A stretch of DNA of 64,000 nt from Sphingomonas sp. HMP9 (GTDB lineage: Bacteria > Pseudomonadota > Alphaproteobacteria > Sphingomonadales > Sphingomonadaceae), in contig NZ_AP022673.1 of assembly GCF_013374115.1 (NCBI RefSeq), positions 1,516,501 to 1,580,500 on the forward strand. Direction: 5' to 3'. The notes beneath the pieces were generated by a model. The model searched no databases, had not been told where the DNA came from, and was given only the letters and a program-made list of their open reading frames with translations. A program made the position numbers and the translations under genes. Each line of letters starts with the position of its first letter. Positions within the stretch are counted from its first letter, which is position 1. Shown here in pieces: positions 17,151 to 25,660 of this stretch.

Positions 17151-18280
17151 TGGGCAGCTCCAGACTGGGGGGCAGCCGCCGCCGCGGCCGGCGCTGGCGT
17201 CGCCTGGACCGCCTCGGGATTCGGCAGACGCTTGGCATTCGACAGCGGCAGATACGGCACCACTCCGCCCGGCGTTTCGACAATCGTCTTGTCGCTCTTG
17301 GCGAGCACCGCCTCCATCGTCTCGTAATACATACGGCGACGCGTCACTTCCGGGGCGAGCTTATACTGCTCGTACACCTTGTCGAACGACGCGGCTTCGC
17401 CCTGCGCCCGCGCCACGACCTGCTGCGCATAGGAGCGCGACTGGTTGAGGTTGGCGATTGCCTCCTGTTGCGCAGCCGTGACGGCGTTGAAGTCCTCGAC
17501 GATCCGGGCGGGCGCGGCGGCTTGCTTGATCGCGACGCCTTGAATGCGCACACCCGACTTGTAATCGTTGAGGATCTGCTGAGTCAGCTCGGCGACGCGC
17601 TGCTCGATTACGGTACGCCCCGTCCCGATCGCCTGGTCGAGCGTGGTCGTCGCAACCACCGCACGCATCGCGCTCTCGGCGGCAGCGCGGACGGTGTCGT
17701 TCGGCTCGGCGAGCTGGAACACGTAATCGCGCGGATCGGCGATGTCCCATCGAACCGAATAGGCGAGGTCGATGATGTTCTGGTCGCCGGTCAGCGTCAG
17801 ATTCTCGCCATCGCCGACGGGGAAATTGTCGGTGCGGATCTTCTGGACGTCAACCACGGTCACGTCGGCGATCGGCGCGGGCATCGTCAGGCGAATGCCC
17901 GGGTCGAGCGTGCCGGCATATTTCCCGAAATAGCTCACGACGCCACGCTGCTGCGGGCCGATCTGGTGAATCGAGGTGAACAGGATCCAGACGACCACGA
18001 TGATCGCGACGCCGATCGCCCAGAGCGCGCGGGCGTTGGCGCCCGACGGCAGGCCGCCAAAGCCGCCATTGCCGCCACCACCGCCGCCGGAGCCCCGCGC
18101 CTTGCGCAGGAATTCGTCGAGCGCAGTGGGCTTTGCCGTAGCCTTGCGGCCACCCGGCGGTTGCGCCCAGGGGTTGCGAGGGCCGCTGTTACCGTCGTCG
18201 CCCGAACCGCCCCAGGGGCCTTTCGGTGTTTCGGTGGCGAGGATATCGGGGCGCTGGAACCAGCGCGAGAAGATCGTCAT
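17147..18280 (-). CDS. hflK: FtsH modulator HflK
   Basis: 377 residues from the ATG at 18280. A glycine- and proline-rich cytoplasmic head (GGSGDDGNSGPRNPW, and a GSGGGGGGNGG run) precedes a transmembrane helix at about 90-110 (WAIGVAIIVVVWILFTSI) and an SPFH domain starting HQIGPQQRGVVSYFGKYAGT. The C-terminus is alanine- and proline-rich. It partners with HflC to regulate FtsH. The open frame begins at 18322, but the residues before MTIFSRWFQRPD do not look like the family, so the shorter start is used. It is divergent from mrp with about 70 bp between the starts. Confidence 0.94.
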   Translation of the reverse strand: MTIFSRWFQRPDILATETPKGPWGGSGDDGNSGPRNPWAQPPGGRKATAKPTALDEFLRKARGSGGGGGGNGGFGGLPSGANARALWAIGVAIIVVVWILFTSIHQIGPQQRGVVSYFGKYAGTLDPGIRLTMPAPIADVTVVDVQKIRTDNFPVGDGENLTLTGDQNIIDLAYSVRWDIADPRDYVFQLAEPNDTVRAAAESAMRAVVATTTLDQAIGTGRTVIEQRVAELTQQILNDYKSGVRIQGVAIKQAAAPARIVEDFNAVTAAQQEAIANLNQSRSYAQQVVARAQGEAASFDKVYEQYKLAPEVTRRRMYYETMEAVLAKSDKTIVETPGGVVPYLPLSNAKRLPNPEAVQATPAPAAAAAAPQSGAAQ

Positions 18281-18350
18281 ACTAACCTTTATAGGTAGGC
18301 GCGGGAGGAAAAACAGTGCCAAGCGCCCTTAGCGGCCCTATCTGGCCCGC

Positions 18351-19301
18351 ATGATCGACATCGAAGCGGTAAAGGCGGCGGTTGCCGCAGTGGCAGGCAA
18401 GCGGGCGACCGTTCGGATGGAAGGGACGCGCGCGGGCATCATCATCGATGCGACCGGGCTCGACCCGCAGGCGCGCGATGCGCTCGAGGCGACCGTCCGC
18501 ATGGCGGCGACGCAGCCCGGCGTATCGGAAGTGCGGATCGCAGTGACCGCCGAACGCTCGACGCGCAGGTTGATCGCGGTCGCCAGCGGAAAAGGGGGGG
18601 TCGGCAAGTCGACACTTGCCGCCAATCTCGCCATCGCGATGTCGCGCGCCGGTCGTCGCGTCGGCCTGGTCGACGCCGATATCTATGGGCCGTCACAACC
18701 CCGCTTGATGAACGTCGAGGGCACGCGGCCGACGGCCAAGGACAAGGTGCTCGATCCGGTCGCGACCCCATACGGCGTGCCGCTACTCTCGATGGGACAG
18801 CTCGTCGAACCGGGCAAGGCGATTGCGTGGCGCGGGCCGATGGCGGCAGGCGCGCTCGGCCAGCTGGTCGAAGCGGACTGGGGCGCGACCGATACTCTGG
18901 TGCTCGATCTTCCGCCCGGCACCGGCGACGTGCAGCTGACCATGGTCCAGAAATACCGGCCCGCAGGGGCCGTGATCGTCTCGACCCCGCAGGATCTCGC
19001 GCTGATCGACGCGCGTCGTGCGATCGACCTGTTCGAGAAAGCCGGGATTCCGATCATCGGCCTCGTCGAGAATATGGCGGGCTATGTCTGTCCGCACTGC
19101 GGCGAGGCGTCGGACCCGTTCGGCCATGGCGGCGCGGAAGCCGCCGCGCGCGAGCTCGGCATCCCGTTTCTGGGCCGCGTGCCGCTGACGATCTCGATCC
19201 GCACGTCCTCCGATGCCGGCACGCCGCCGGCTGCGAGCCCGGACGATACTGTGTTCATGCCAATTGCGGCTCAAGTCGTCGCATGGCTCGGCACCCTGTG
19301 A
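18351..19301 (+). CDS. mrp: Mrp/ApbC iron-sulfur cluster carrier ATPase
   Basis: 316 residues. An N-terminal DUF59/MIP18-like domain (about 1-70) is followed by a deviant-Walker P-loop (GKGGVGKST, residues 80-88), then DIYGPSQPRLM, VLDLPPGTGDVQLTM and the cysteine pair V-C-P-H-C that binds a bridging 4Fe-4S cluster in homodimers. These proteins deliver Fe-S clusters to apo-enzymes in the cytoplasm. It is divergent from hflK. The small CoA-binding gene follows after about 100 bp. Confidence 0.94.
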   Translation: MIDIEAVKAAVAAVAGKRATVRMEGTRAGIIIDATGLDPQARDALEATVRMAATQPGVSEVRIAVTAERSTRRLIAVASGKGGVGKSTLAANLAIAMSRAGRRVGLVDADIYGPSQPRLMNVEGTRPTAKDKVLDPVATPYGVPLLSMGQLVEPGKAIAWRGPMAAGALGQLVEADWGATDTLVLDLPPGTGDVQLTMVQKYRPAGAVIVSTPQDLALIDARRAIDLFEKAGIPIIGLVENMAGYVCPHCGEASDPFGHGGAEAAARELGIPFLGRVPLTISIRTSSDAGTPPAASPDDTVFMPIAAQVVAWLGTL

Positions 19302-19399
19302 AACCGGCGAGCGCGATCAGCGTTGTCTGATTACCGGTCGTACCCAACGCGTAGAGTTGCGGTACGAGCGGACCAGGTTTCCCCGAAGAGGAGGCATCG

Positions 19400-19828
19400 A
19401 TGCCGCTGACCGCCGATGCCGATATCAAGACCCTGCTCGAAGGTGCGCGCACGATCGCGATGATCGGTGCCTCCGACCGTCCCGATCGGCCCTCCTACGG
19501 TGTCATGGCCAAGCTGCAGGCGCATGGCTACCGAGTCATCCCCGTCAATCCGCAGATCACCGGCGAGCACATCCACGGCGAATTCGTCTTCCGCGAACTG
19601 TCGCAGCTTGGCGACGCGATCGACATCGTCGACATCTTCCGCAACTCGGCCGCCGCTGGCGAAGCGGTCGACCAAGCAATCGCAGCCGGAGCCAAGGCCG
19701 TCTGGATGCAGCTGGGCGTCGTCAACGAAGAAGCAGCGGCTCGCGCCGAAGCCGCCGGACTACAGGTCGTGATGGACCGGTGCCCGGCGATCGACATTCC
19801 CAGGCTCGGGGTCACCAAGATCGAGTAA
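19400..19828 (+). CDS. CoA-binding (YccU-like) protein
   Basis: 142 residues forming one Rossmann-type CoA-binding domain: TIAMIGASDRPDRPSYGV near the start, VIPVNPQITGEHIHGE in the middle and AVWMQLGVVNEEAAARA later, ending with the metal-like RCPAIDIPRL. The family matches the CoA-binding domain of succinyl-CoA synthetase alpha but lacks the ligase part; its function is unknown. AGAGGAGG lies 6-8 bases before the ATG. The next gene starts 58 bp downstream in the same direction. Confidence 0.88.
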   Translation: MPLTADADIKTLLEGARTIAMIGASDRPDRPSYGVMAKLQAHGYRVIPVNPQITGEHIHGEFVFRELSQLGDAIDIVDIFRNSAAAGEAVDQAIAAGAKAVWMQLGVVNEEAAARAEAAGLQVVMDRCPAIDIPRLGVTKIE

Positions 19829-19886
19829 TGACGCTTGCCCCGGCAGACGATCGCGGCCAGTCTGCGTGTCTGTCCGGGAGGCGTCA

Positions 19887-20222
19887 ATGCTGGTCATGCT
19901 GTTGCCGATACTGGTCGAGGACCCGCTGATCGCGACCGCGAAGGCACGTATGGCGGCCGAGCGCCCCTGCCCCACGATCGTCGACTCAACCGACATCACC
20001 GTTTGCGGCATGCGGACCGCAGACCGGTTTCGCGTTCCGTTCGTCGTCCATGACGCGGGTGATCCCAAGCATGAAAGCGTTCGTAACGAGCGCACGCGCC
20101 TGTTGCATCGTACCTCGCCGCTCGACGATCTCAGCCCGTTCCAGGTCGGCGGCGGTATGGCGGGCGTCACCATGACCGTCGGTGGCGAAGGCGGCACATC
20201 GTTTCGCAAGCCTTCGCCGTAG
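19887..20222 (+). CDS. Small exported EIVVCG-family protein (paralogue 1)
   Basis: 111 residues from the ATG at 19887, chosen because GGGAGG sits 6 bases before it; a GTG at 19866 is in frame but has no such site. A short hydrophobic N-terminus (MLVMLLPILV) is followed by RPCPTIVDSTDITVCGMRTADRFRVP, the family signature: a cysteine, then D/E-I-x-V-C-G, then R-[LF]-x-[VL]-P. The C-terminus ends with a glycine-rich stretch. No function is known to me; such proteins seem to be common in sphingomonads. It is the first of three tandem related genes. Two cysteines suggest a periplasmic disulfide. Confidence 0.65.
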   Translation: MLVMLLPILVEDPLIATAKARMAAERPCPTIVDSTDITVCGMRTADRFRVPFVVHDAGDPKHESVRNERTRLLHRTSPLDDLSPFQVGGGMAGVTMTVGGEGGTSFRKPSP

Positions 20223-20231
20223 GGATTCCGG

Positions 20232-20651
20232 ATGATCGCCATCATCGTCTCTGCCCTTCTCCAGGCGGCCGCTGTCTCTGCGGTACCGCCCGTTCCGCAG
20301 CGGTTCTCGATCCTCGTCGACCCGTGTGCCACGCAGACGCAGAACGGCAGCGAGATCGTCGTCTGTGGCAAGTCCGCGACGGTGACCCCGCGTCTGCCAA
20401 TGCGCGACGACCGTGGCCCTCCTGATCACCCGGTCGCTTCCAATCCCGAACTCAGTGCCGTCCGCGCACTACAGCTTGAGAACACGCCCTGTGCGGCAAG
20501 CCAATGGGGGTGCCAGGTGGGCTTCGGGCCGCCGATCGTGCCGATTGCAAAGGCTGCGGTGGGATTGATCAAGAGCGCGCTCGCGAAGAAACCCGACAAG
20601 CGCGGCCGCGTGCCGATCGACCTCGATGGTCCCGCCGGCACCGTGAACTAG
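20232..20651 (+). CDS. Small exported EIVVCG-family protein (paralogue 2)
   Basis: 139 residues, starting 9 bp after the previous stop. Signal-like N-terminus (MIAIIVSALLQAAAVSAVPP), then DPCATQTQNGSEIVVCGKS and TPRLPMRDDRG, giving the same Cys plus E-I-V-V-C-G motif. A second cysteine pair (TPCAASQWGCQ) follows. The C-terminal KKPDKRGRVPIDLDGPA is nearly the same as that of the next gene (KKPDTSNRVPIVLEDPA), so these two are clear paralogues. Function unknown; probably periplasmic or outer-membrane associated. Confidence 0.7.
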   Translation: MIAIIVSALLQAAAVSAVPPVPQRFSILVDPCATQTQNGSEIVVCGKSATVTPRLPMRDDRGPPDHPVASNPELSAVRALQLENTPCAASQWGCQVGFGPPIVPIAKAAVGLIKSALAKKPDKRGRVPIDLDGPAGTVN

Positions 20652-20664
20652 GCCTGGGCCTGCC

Positions 20665-21126
20665 ATGATCCTGCTATCGATCCTGCTTCAAGCCGTTGCC
20701 CCGACTGCGCCGATCGTCGCACCGCCGCTTCAACGCTGGTCGATCCTCAATCCGCCCGCCTGCCCTGGTTCCAGTCCGACCGAGGTCGTCGTCTGCGGTG
20801 GGAAGGGCGCTGCCGAGCAACGCCTGCCCCTGCCCGGCGAACGCCAGCCGCAGGATCGACCACGCCAATCCACCGGCGACCCTCGCGCGGCGCTCGACAA
20901 TGCCGGGCCAGTGTGTCCGCCGGGAGGGTGCACCGGGGTCGATCTGCTGACGGTTCCAGTCGTGCTGATCCGCGGTGTGGGCGCCCTGATCGATCCGCAT
21001 AGCTGTTGCGAGAATGGCGAGGGAAAGGACGCTATGGCGCTGGTTCGGGACGTCGGGCGGAAGTTTCGGAAAAAGCCGGACACGTCGAACCGCGTACCGA
21101 TCGTGCTGGAGGATCCGGCGAAGTAA
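20665..21126 (+). CDS. Small exported EIVVCG-family protein (paralogue 3)
   Basis: 153 residues. Signal-like start (MILLSILLQAVAPTAP), the signature PACPGSSPTEVVVCGGKGAAEQRLPLP, further cysteines in GPVCPPGGCTGVD and SCCENGEG, and the C-terminal KKPDTSNRVPIVLEDPA shared with the preceding gene. The segment LLTVPVVLIRGVGALI matches in position PPIVPIAKAAVGLIK of paralogue 2, which looks like a weak hydrophobic helix. The gene starts 13 bp after its neighbour's stop and is probably in the same transcript. Function unknown. Confidence 0.7.
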   Translation: MILLSILLQAVAPTAPIVAPPLQRWSILNPPACPGSSPTEVVVCGGKGAAEQRLPLPGERQPQDRPRQSTGDPRAALDNAGPVCPPGGCTGVDLLTVPVVLIRGVGALIDPHSCCENGEGKDAMALVRDVGRKFRKKPDTSNRVPIVLEDPAK

Positions 21127-21158
21127 ATCAGCGTTCCCCGCGGACTGAGCCAGCATGT

Positions 21159-21208
21159 TTCCCCGCGAAGGCGGGGACCCAGTCTGGGCTCCCGCCTTCG
21201 CGGGAGAA
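21159..21208. repeat. Class B palindromic repeat (CCCGCGAAGGCGGG)
   Basis: CCCCGCGAAGGCGGGGACCCAG at 21161-21182 and its inverse ending in CCCGCCTTCGCGGG at 21191-21204 form a compact inverted repeat. It lies between two converging genes and next to a class A element. Confidence 0.75.
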
Positions 21209-21232
21209 CAAGGCGGGTTCGCGTTGTTGTCC

Positions 21233-21339
21233 TCCACCTCGGCGAAGGCCGGGGCCCAGTTGGAGGACGGCGCTAACTGAACGCACGTGTCGTTACTATG
21301 GCCTTTCCACCTGGGCCCTGGCCTTCGCCAGGGTGGTTG
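21233..21339. repeat. REP pair element, class A copy 3
   Basis: Arms GGCGAAGGCCGGGGCCCAGTTGG (from 21241) and the inverse CTGGGCCCTGGCCTTCGCC (from 21311), with the middle GCTAACTGA ... CGTTACTATGGCCTTTCCA. Together with the preceding repeat it fills the gap between the EIVVCG genes and hom. Confidence 0.85.
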
Positions 21340-21369
21340 ACGTTGAGTAAGACGGTCTGCCCCCTCGCC

Positions 21370-22659
21370 TCAATCGAGAATGTGCATCCACATCGGCTGA
21401 CCAACCAGACTCTGCGATCCCCGCAACTTCTCCAGCGCCTGCGCGATCGAGCGTTCCGGGCTTTCATGCGTGACGATCGCGACCAGCACGCTGCCATCCG
21501 AAATCGCCCCGCGCTGGATCAGGCTCTCGATCGACACGCCTGCATCGCGCATCGCCGCCGCGATCTCGGCCAGCACGCCGACCCGGTCCGCCACGGTAAA
21601 GCGCAGATAGGCGCGTCCGCGTCGTTCGCCGCTGTCTGACTTGGGCGCAGCGGTAAGCGATGCGACCGGCATCGCGAACGGCGGGCCGAACTCTCCGCGG
21701 GCGATGTCGATCAGATCCGCAACAACCGCGCTCGCCGTCGGTCCATCGCCCGCGCCGGCGCCCTGGAACAGCAACCGGCCGACGAAATTACCCTCGGCTA
21801 CGACGGCGTTGAGCGATCCGGTGACGTGTGCCAGCGGATGATCGATCGGCACCAGATGCGGATGCACACGCTGGAACAGCCCGTCCGTCCCCGCTTCCGC
21901 GAGCCCGAGCAGCCGCACGCGGTAGCCGAGCGCGGCCGCTTCGGCGATGTCCGCGCCCAGCAGATGCCGGATGCCGCTGATCGCGACGTCGTCGAACGCC
22001 GGCTGCGTCCCGAACGCTACCGCAGCCAGGATCGACAGCTTGTGCGCCGCATCGACGCCATCGATGTCGAAACTCGGATCGGATTCGGCGAACCCCAGCG
22101 CCTGCGCCTCGGCGAGCACCTCGGCGAAATCGCGGCCTTCCGATTCCATCTTCGACAGGATGAAATTGCAGGTGCCGTTGAGGATGCCGTAGACGCGCGC
22201 GATCTCGTTCGCCGCGGCGCCTTCGCGCAGGCCCTTGATTACCGGGATCCCACCCGCGACCGCCGCCTCGAACTTCAAAGCGACCCACGCGGCTTCGGCC
22301 GCCTGCGCCAGCTCAAGCCCGTGATGCGCGATCATCGCCTTGTTCGCGGTGACGAAATTGCGTCCCGCCGCCAGCGTGCTGCGCGCCAGCGTCAGTGCCG
22401 GGCCGTCCGACCCGCCGATCAGCTCGACCACGACGTCGGCGCCCGGCTGCTTCGCCAGCGCAGTCGTGTCGTCGACCCACGCGAACCGCGACAGGTCGAC
22501 GCCGCGGTCCTTGCCGCGGTCGCGCGCGGAGACCGCGACGATCTCGATCTCGCGCCCGGCCCGCCGCGCGATCAACTCGCGGTTCGCATCCAGCAATCGG
22601 ATCACACCGCCGCCAACGGTCCCGAGCCCGGCAAGGGCCACACGCAATGGTTCGCTCAT
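21370..22659 (-). CDS. hom: Homoserine dehydrogenase
   Basis: 429 residues. NAD(P)-binding GLGTVGGGV near the N-terminus, the catalytic domain with VAGGIPVIKGLREGAAANEI, YGILNGTCNFILSKME and the substrate-binding ESDPSFDIDGVDAAHKL, and a C-terminal ACT domain (from about 345, VADRVGVLAEIAAAM) that senses an end product, normally threonine. It reduces aspartate semialdehyde to homoserine in threonine and methionine synthesis. I used the ATG at 22659, which has GGAGGA 5-6 bases upstream; the longer frame from 22710 lacks family similarity. The gene is divergent from glnD, whose likely start is only about 90 bp away. Confidence 0.96.
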   Translation of the reverse strand: MSEPLRVALAGLGTVGGGVIRLLDANRELIARRAGREIEIVAVSARDRGKDRGVDLSRFAWVDDTTALAKQPGADVVVELIGGSDGPALTLARSTLAAGRNFVTANKAMIAHHGLELAQAAEAAWVALKFEAAVAGGIPVIKGLREGAAANEIARVYGILNGTCNFILSKMESEGRDFAEVLAEAQALGFAESDPSFDIDGVDAAHKLSILAAVAFGTQPAFDDVAISGIRHLLGADIAEAAALGYRVRLLGLAEAGTDGLFQRVHPHLVPIDHPLAHVTGSLNAVVAEGNFVGRLLFQGAGAGDGPTASAVVADLIDIARGEFGPPFAMPVASLTAAPKSDSGERRGRAYLRFTVADRVGVLAEIAAAMRDAGVSIESLIQRGAISDGSVLVAIVTHESPERSIAQALEKLRGSQSLVGQPMWMHILD

Positions 22660-22750
22660 TTTCGTCCTCCACTCGCGCGTCCGGTTACGTTTCGCGGGCA
22701 GTTTGCGCAATCCTGATGACGCACGGGCGTTACGCCCCTATCTGAACATC

Positions 22751-25498
22751 ATGTCCGGCCGTTTCGATCACCTCCCCAACCGTCGCACGATCATCGATCG
22801 CCGCGCCGTCGCCGAAACCATCGCCGCCTTGGAAGGCGTGGACGCAACCGCACTTCGCCGCGATGCGACCGCACTGCTGAAGACTGCGTTGGAGAAGGGG
22901 CGGATCGAGGTCGAACGTCGTTTGATCGAGCACCCGTCGCGCGGATTGGAAGCGTCCAGCGCACAGGCCTATCTGATCGATGCGCTGCTCCGCATCCTGT
23001 TCGATTTCACGACGCAGCGTCTCTACCCCCTGCCTAACCCGACGATCGGCGAGCGGCTGACGCTGATCGCGGTCGGCGGCTATGGCCGAGCCGAGATGGC
23101 GCCGCATTCCGATGTCGATATCGGCTTCCTGACGCCCGGCAAGCAGACGCCCTGGGCCGAGCGGGTGATCGAATCGATGCTGTACGCGCTATGGGATCTC
23201 GGCCTGAAGCTTGGCCAGTCCAGCCGCTCGCTCGACGAAATGGTGCGCCAGGCCAAGGCCGACGTTACCGTGCGCACCGCGCTGCTCGAGGCGCGGTTCG
23301 TCTGCGGCGACACCGAGCTGTACGAACAGGCCTCGCACCGCTTCAAGACCGAGGTCCAGGCCGACACCGCGCGCACTTTCATCGCCGACAAGCTCGCCGA
23401 ACGCGATGCGCGCCACCGCAAGATGGGCGACACGCGCTACGTCGTCGAGCCCAACGTCAAGGAGGGCAAGGGCGGCCTGCGCGATCTCCACGCGCTGTTC
23501 TGGATCGGCAAATATATCTACGACGTCCAGCGGGCCGCCGAACTGGTCGAGGTCGGGTTGTTCACCAAGGCCGAATATCGCCTGTTCCACCGCGCGGACA
23601 ATTTCTTCCAGGCGGTGCGCTGCCATCTCCACAGCATCACCGGCCGCGCCGAGGATCGCCTCACCTTCGACCTGCAACGCGAGATTGCTGACCGGATGCG
23701 ATTCTCCGATCGCCCCGGCAAGTCGAAGGTCGAGCGGTTCATGCAGTTCTATTTCCTGCAGGCGAAGACCGTCGGCACGCTCAGCGGCGTCTTCCTCGCG
23801 CATCTCGACGAGAAGTTCGCCGCGCGCGGACGGCGCTTCGGCCTGCCGACGATCCGCCGCTCCCCACGCAAGCTCAACGGCTTCGTGCTCGATCGCGGCC
23901 GGCTTGCGCTGCCGAGCGACGACTTCTTCCAGGCCGATCCCGAACGCCTGATCGAGATCTTCCAGCTCGCCGACAAGCATGGCGTCGAGATCCACCCGCT
24001 CGCGATGCGCGCCGCCGCGCGCGACGCAAAGCTGGTCGACGACGTCCGCACGAGTCCGACCGCCAACGCGCTGTTTCTCGACGTGCTGACGTCCCCGCGC
24101 GATCCCGAACTCGTGCTGCGCTGGATGAACGAGGCGGGGGTATTCGGCCGGTTCGTGCCCGACTTCGCGCGCGTCGTCGCGCAGATGCAGTTCGACATGT
24201 ACCATCACTACACCGTCGACGAGCACACCATCCGCGCGATCGGGCTGCTCGCGCGGATCGAGAACGGCGTGCTGAAGGAGGATCATCCGCTCGCCAGCGC
24301 GATCTTCGAACAGATCGTGTCGCGGCGCGCGCTGTACGTCGCGGTGCTGCTGCACGACATTGCCAAGGGCCGTGGCGGGGATCATTCGATCCTGGGGGCG
24401 GAGGTCGCACAGCGGCTGTGCCCGCGCTTCGGGCTGACGCCGGCGGAAACCGAGACCGTTACATGGCTGGTCCGCTGGCACTTGCTGATGTCGGCGACCG
24501 CGTTCAAACGCGACCTTAGCGACTTCAAGACGATCCTCGACTTCTGCGACGTGGTGCAGAGCCCAGAGCGGCTGCGGCTACTCCTCACGCTGACGATCGT
24601 CGATATCCGCGCGGTCGGTCCGGGCGTGTGGAACGGCTGGAAACGCCAGCTGCTCGGCGATCTGTACGAACTGGCGGAAGAAGTGCTGCGGCTGGGTCAC
24701 AAGCAGAAGGGCCGTGCCGAGAGGATCGCGGCCAAGCAGGCGCATCTTCGCGACGAACTCGGATGGAGCGAGGAGGTGTTCGCAACGCTCGTCCACCGCC
24801 TGCCCGAAGCCTATTGGATCGCCGAACCCGAGGACGTGCTCGCGCACAACGCACGCTTCCTCGCGAGCACCGGCGATGCCCAGCTCGCGATCGACGCACA
24901 TGTCTATCCAGGGCGCGGCGCGACGCTGGTGACGATCTACGCGGCCGATCATCCCGGCCTGTTCTACCGCATTGCGGGGGCAATCCACGTCGCCGGCGGC
25001 AATATCATCGATGCGCGGATCCACACCACGCGCGACGGGATGGCGATCGACAATTTTCTCGTCCAGGATCCGTTCGGACGGCCTTTTGATGAATCCGGCC
25101 AGTTGGCGCGTCTTAAAACGGCGATCGAAGACGCGCTGGCGAATCGCGGCAAGCTCGCTGATCGTCTGGTGGCAAAACCCCTGCCCCGGACGCGCGCGGA
25201 GGCGTTCGACATAGTTCCAAATGCGCTGGTCGACAACAAGGCGTCGAACCGGTTCACGGTGGTCGAGGTCAATGCGCGGGATCGGCCGGCGCTGCTCAAC
25301 CAGCTCGCCAATGCGCTGTTTCAGTCGAAGGTGACGATCCACTCCGCGCATGTCGCCACCTATGGCGAGCGTGCGGTGGACACGTTCTACATCACCGATC
25401 TGACGGGCGACCGGATCACCCAGCCTGCGCGGCTGAGGACGCTCGAGCGCAGATTGCTGGCGGCGGCGGCCGGCGAAGAGATCGATCTGGCGGCGTAA
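22751..25498 (+). CDS. glnD: Bifunctional PII uridylyltransferase GlnD
   Basis: 915 residues from the ATG at 22751; the frame is open further upstream but only antisense to hom. The nucleotidyltransferase signature GGYGRAEMAPHSDVD is at about 109-123, the HD hydrolase domain contains HHYTVDEHTIRAIG and LLHDIAKGRGGDHS, and two ACT domains (from about 720 and 835) close the protein. GlnD uridylylates PII when glutamine is low and removes UMP when it is high, so it is the primary nitrogen sensor. The glnE gene of the same cascade is 18 kb away. No Shine-Dalgarno sequence stands out before the start. Confidence 0.95.
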   Translation: MSGRFDHLPNRRTIIDRRAVAETIAALEGVDATALRRDATALLKTALEKGRIEVERRLIEHPSRGLEASSAQAYLIDALLRILFDFTTQRLYPLPNPTIGERLTLIAVGGYGRAEMAPHSDVDIGFLTPGKQTPWAERVIESMLYALWDLGLKLGQSSRSLDEMVRQAKADVTVRTALLEARFVCGDTELYEQASHRFKTEVQADTARTFIADKLAERDARHRKMGDTRYVVEPNVKEGKGGLRDLHALFWIGKYIYDVQRAAELVEVGLFTKAEYRLFHRADNFFQAVRCHLHSITGRAEDRLTFDLQREIADRMRFSDRPGKSKVERFMQFYFLQAKTVGTLSGVFLAHLDEKFAARGRRFGLPTIRRSPRKLNGFVLDRGRLALPSDDFFQADPERLIEIFQLADKHGVEIHPLAMRAAARDAKLVDDVRTSPTANALFLDVLTSPRDPELVLRWMNEAGVFGRFVPDFARVVAQMQFDMYHHYTVDEHTIRAIGLLARIENGVLKEDHPLASAIFEQIVSRRALYVAVLLHDIAKGRGGDHSILGAEVAQRLCPRFGLTPAETETVTWLVRWHLLMSATAFKRDLSDFKTILDFCDVVQSPERLRLLLTLTIVDIRAVGPGVWNGWKRQLLGDLYELAEEVLRLGHKQKGRAERIAAKQAHLRDELGWSEEVFATLVHRLPEAYWIAEPEDVLAHNARFLASTGDAQLAIDAHVYPGRGATLVTIYAADHPGLFYRIAGAIHVAGGNIIDARIHTTRDGMAIDNFLVQDPFGRPFDESGQLARLKTAIEDALANRGKLADRLVAKPLPRTRAEAFDIVPNALVDNKASNRFTVVEVNARDRPALLNQLANALFQSKVTIHSAHVATYGERAVDTFYITDLTGDRITQPARLRTLERRLLAAAAGEEIDLAA

Positions 25499-25505
25499 GC
25501 GGCCC

Positions 25506-25583
25506 CGTTCTCCCGCGAAAGCGGGAGCCTAGGGTACCGAAACGCAGCGCTTGTGACCCGGGACTCCTGCGTTCGCAGGAGAA
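25506..25583. repeat. Class B palindromic repeat pair (CCCGCGAAAGCGGG)
   Basis: GTTCTCCCGCGAAAGCGGGA at 25507-25526 and an imperfect inverse ACTCCTGCGTTCGCAGGAGA at 25563-25582. It lies between the convergent glnD and TonB receptor genes. Confidence 0.75.
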
Positions 25584-25606
25584 CCGCCGAGCCACTTTGA
25601 GACACG

Positions 25607-25640
25607 AAAAAGCCGACCCGCAGAGACCTGCGCGCCGGCT
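25607..25640 (-). terminator. Terminator of the TonB receptor gene
   Basis: On the minus strand AGCCGGCGCGCAGG pairs with CTGCGGGTCGGCT and is followed by TTTTTCGT. It lies about 20 bp past the receptor stop. Confidence 0.75.
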
Positions 25641-25660
25641 CTTCACGTAAGGCTACCCGA

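Noticed and set aside
22340..22750. Upstream extension of glnD by 137 codons
   Set aside because: This part is antisense to hom and does not look like GlnD; the family N-terminus begins at the ATG at 22751.
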